Shown one piece after another: positions 32,562 to 34,101 of a DNA stretch of 34,101 nucleotides. The stretch spans positions 1 through 34,101 of the forward strand of contig JAYPOZ010000041.1 of NCBI GenBank assembly GCA_038131165.1. The letters run 5' to 3'. The notes beneath the pieces are model-generated. The model had not been told where the DNA came from. It worked only from the letters and a program-made list of their open reading frames with translations, and did no database searches. Every line of letters starts with the position of its first letter. The first letter of the stretch is position 1. This DNA is from UBA6544 sp038131165. GTDB taxonomy: Bacteria; Pseudomonadota; Alphaproteobacteria; UBA8366. Both the position numbers and the translations under genes were made by a program.

Positions 32562-34100
32562 ATGGCGATCAACTATCAGGAACGCATTCCGAACAACGTC
32601 GATCTCGGCAGCGACCGGTCTCTGCAGCGGGCGCTCGAACATTGGCAGCCGAAATTCCTCGACTGGTGGAAGGACCTGGGGCCGGAAGGCTTCCAGAGCG
32701 CCGATGTCTATCTGCGGACGGCGACGTCGGTGGATGCCGCGGGCTGGGCGACGTTCGGCAAGGTCAAGATGCCGGACTATCGCTGGGGCATCTTCCTCGC
32801 CGATCAGGAACAGGACCGCACCATCGGCTTCGGCGACGAATTCGGCAAGCCGGCCTGGCAGCGGGTGCCGGGCGAGCACCGCTCGATCCTGCGCCGCCTG
32901 ATCGTGACCCAGGGGGATACGGAGCCCGCCTCGGTCGAGCAGCAACGGCGTCTCGGCCTGACCTGCCCGTCGCTCTACGACCTGCGGAACCTGTTCCAGG
33001 TCAACGTGGAAGAAGGACGTCATCTCTGGGCGATGGTCTATCTGCTGCACGGCTATTTCGGACGCGACGGCCGGGAAGAGGCGGAGGAGCTGTTGCACCG
33101 CCATTCGGGCGATCCGGATAATCCGCGCATTCTGGGAACCTTCAACGAGCCGATCGACGATTGGCTGAGCTTTTTCATGTTTACTTACTTCACCGACCGC
33201 GACGGCAAGTATCAGCTCATGAGCCTGGCGGAATCGGGATTCGATCCGTTGGCCCGGACCTGCCGCTTCATGCTGACGGAGGAATCCCATCACATGTTCG
33301 TCGGCGAGACCGGCGTCACCCGGGTGATCCGCCGCGCGCTGGAGAAGATGGCGGACCTCAAGTCGGACGATCCGGCACTGCTGCGCCAGCACGGCGTGAT
33401 CGATCTGCCAACGATCCAGCGCTACATCAATTTCTGGTTCTCGTCTTCGCTCGATCTGTTCGGCTCGGAGCAATCGTCGAACGCAGCCGGGTCGTTCGCG
33501 AGCGGGATCAAGGGCCGTCCCGACGAGGCGCGGTTCGAAGATCATATCTGCCTCGATACGGTGGAGACGCTGGAAGTCCCCGGCCCGGATGGCAACGTCG
33601 AGACGATCGAAGTGCCGACCCGCAATACCATGAACGAGATCACCCGCGAGGGCTATATCCGCGATTGCATGGTCGGCGTGACGCGCTGGAACCGGACCAT
33701 CAAGCGGGCCGGTTTCGATGNNNNNNNNNNNNNNNNNNNNNNNNNNNNNNNNNNNNNNNNNNNNNNNNNNNNNNNNNNNNNNNNNNNNNNNNNNNNNNNN
33801 NNNNNNNNNNNNNNNNNNNNNNNNNNNNNNNNNNTCGAACTGACGCTGCCGAGCCGCCGGTTTCGCCGCAGCATCGGGAGTTGGGCCGGCGTGCCGACCA
33901 ATCCCGAGGGCACCATCATCCCGCAGGGCGAATACGACCGACGCCTATCCGGTTGGCTGCCGAGCGAAGAGGACCGGGCCTATGTGCGCGCGCTCATGCA
34001 GCAGGTGACCGAACCCGGCAAGATGGCGAGCTGGATCGCACCGCCCGATCGCGGCATCAACAATCAAGCGATCGACTACGAATATGTCGAGCTGAGGTGA
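32562..34100 (+). CDS. boxB: Benzoyl-CoA 2,3-epoxidase, di-iron subunit BoxB (contains an N gap)
   Basis: Oxygenase component that epoxidises benzoyl-CoA, with electrons from BoxA. The start MAINYQERIPNNVDL is standard. Di-iron ligands match the characterised protein with an offset of one: Glu121 (GDTEPASVEQ), Glu151 and His154 (VEEGRHLWAM), Asp212 (TDRDGKYQL), Glu241 and His244 (TEESHHMFVGETG). The C-terminus ends KMASWIAPPDRG and DYEYVELR, with TGA at 34098-34100. A run of 114 N at 33721-33834 interrupts it after AGFD. If those bases do not exist, the protein is 474 residues, the normal BoxB length. boxA is not in the window; it would be expected further downstream. Confidence 0.95.
   Translation: MAINYQERIPNNVDLGSDRSLQRALEHWQPKFLDWWKDLGPEGFQSADVYLRTATSVDAAGWATFGKVKMPDYRWGIFLADQEQDRTIGFGDEFGKPAWQRVPGEHRSILRRLIVTQGDTEPASVEQQRRLGLTCPSLYDLRNLFQVNVEEGRHLWAMVYLLHGYFGRDGREEAEELLHRHSGDPDNPRILGTFNEPIDDWLSFFMFTYFTDRDGKYQLMSLAESGFDPLARTCRFMLTEESHHMFVGETGVTRVIRRALEKMADLKSDDPALLRQHGVIDLPTIQRYINFWFSSSLDLFGSEQSSNAAGSFASGIKGRPDEARFEDHICLDTVETLEVPGPDGNVETIEVPTRNTMNEITREGYIRDCMVGVTRWNRTIKRAGFDXXXXXXXXXXXXXXXXXXXXXXXXXXXXXXXXXXXXXXXELTLPSRRFRRSIGSWAGVPTNPEGTIIPQGEYDRRLSGWLPSEEDRAYVRALMQQVTEPGKMASWIAPPDRGINNQAIDYEYVELR
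33721..33834. other. Assembly gap of 114 N inside boxB
   Basis: The flanks GATG and TCGAACTG join in frame as Asp-Val-Glu-Leu, giving the expected BoxB spacing between AGFD and LPSRRF. The true missing length is therefore probably zero or very small, and 114 is an artefact. Confidence 0.9.
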
Positions 34101-34101
34101 T

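Noticed and set aside
33721..33834. A novel 38-residue insertion in BoxB
   Set aside because: The flanking codons join into the normal BoxB sequence without it, so an assembly artefact is more likely.

Overview
The window is about 34 kb of high-GC DNA with dense, mostly short-spaced genes. The alphaproteobacterial look of the proteins (YdjA-type nitroreductase, TPR-glycosyltransferase, CaiB/BaiF, BoxR with a shikimate-kinase domain, alphaproteobacterial-style BoxB) suggests a metabolically versatile, probably Rhodospirillales-like heterotroph. This assignment is inference from protein character only. No rRNA, tRNA, CRISPR, transposase or phage gene was recognised. Two runs of N (2684-2693 and 33721-33834) interrupt coding sequence.

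Layout. 26-1345 (+): rhomboid protease and nitroreductase. 1350-5951 (-): enolase-superfamily enzyme, SAM methyltransferase, TPR/glycosyltransferase-like protein and alanine dehydrogenase, all in one direction. 5952-6385: the only long gene-free stretch, an AT-rich island (28% GC at 6061-6300) packed with TTACTT/AAGTAA repeats and palindromes. 6386-7159 (+): a divergent PP2C-like protein that seems to have lost most metal-binding aspartates. 7188-8129 (-): N-carbamoyl-D-amino acid hydrolase. 8261-11260 (+): formylglycine-type sulfatase/phosphonate monoester hydrolase relative, then a TTC38-like TPR protein. 11270-12607 (-): Na+-coupled NSS transporter. 12772-15867 (+): acyl-CoA dehydrogenase and a HAPMO-like Baeyer-Villiger monooxygenase. 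15856-16452 (-): coaE. 16626-22508 (+): CaiB/BaiF CoA-transferase, GST, DAO-type oxidoreductase, a small unknown protein, a DCC/DUF393 protein, an SDR and a TauD-type dioxygenase. 22505-27601 (-): MaoC-like protein, GNAT, XRE-cupin regulator, LLM flavin monooxygenase and a REC-PAS-PAS-PAS histidine kinase.

27800-34100 is the aerobic benzoyl-CoA (box) pathway. bclA (benzoate-CoA ligase) and a flavodoxin lie on the minus strand. The regulator boxR, then boxC (ring-opening lyase) and boxB (di-iron epoxidase) lie divergently on the plus strand. boxA would be expected just beyond the window. Two near-identical palindromes of the form TGCA-N6-TGCA, each containing a perfect TATAAT, sit in the bclA/boxR divergent region and in front of boxC, and are the obvious candidate BoxR operators.

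Most notable points: the paired box operators; the flavodoxin built into the bclA transcription unit; an XRE-cupin gene whose promoter, 31-bp operator and apparently leaderless start are superimposed; the pseudophosphatase candidate beside the AT-rich island; and evidence from flanking codons that the 114-N gap in boxB is probably empty while the 10-N gap at 2684 has the wrong length and hides the true end of its gene.
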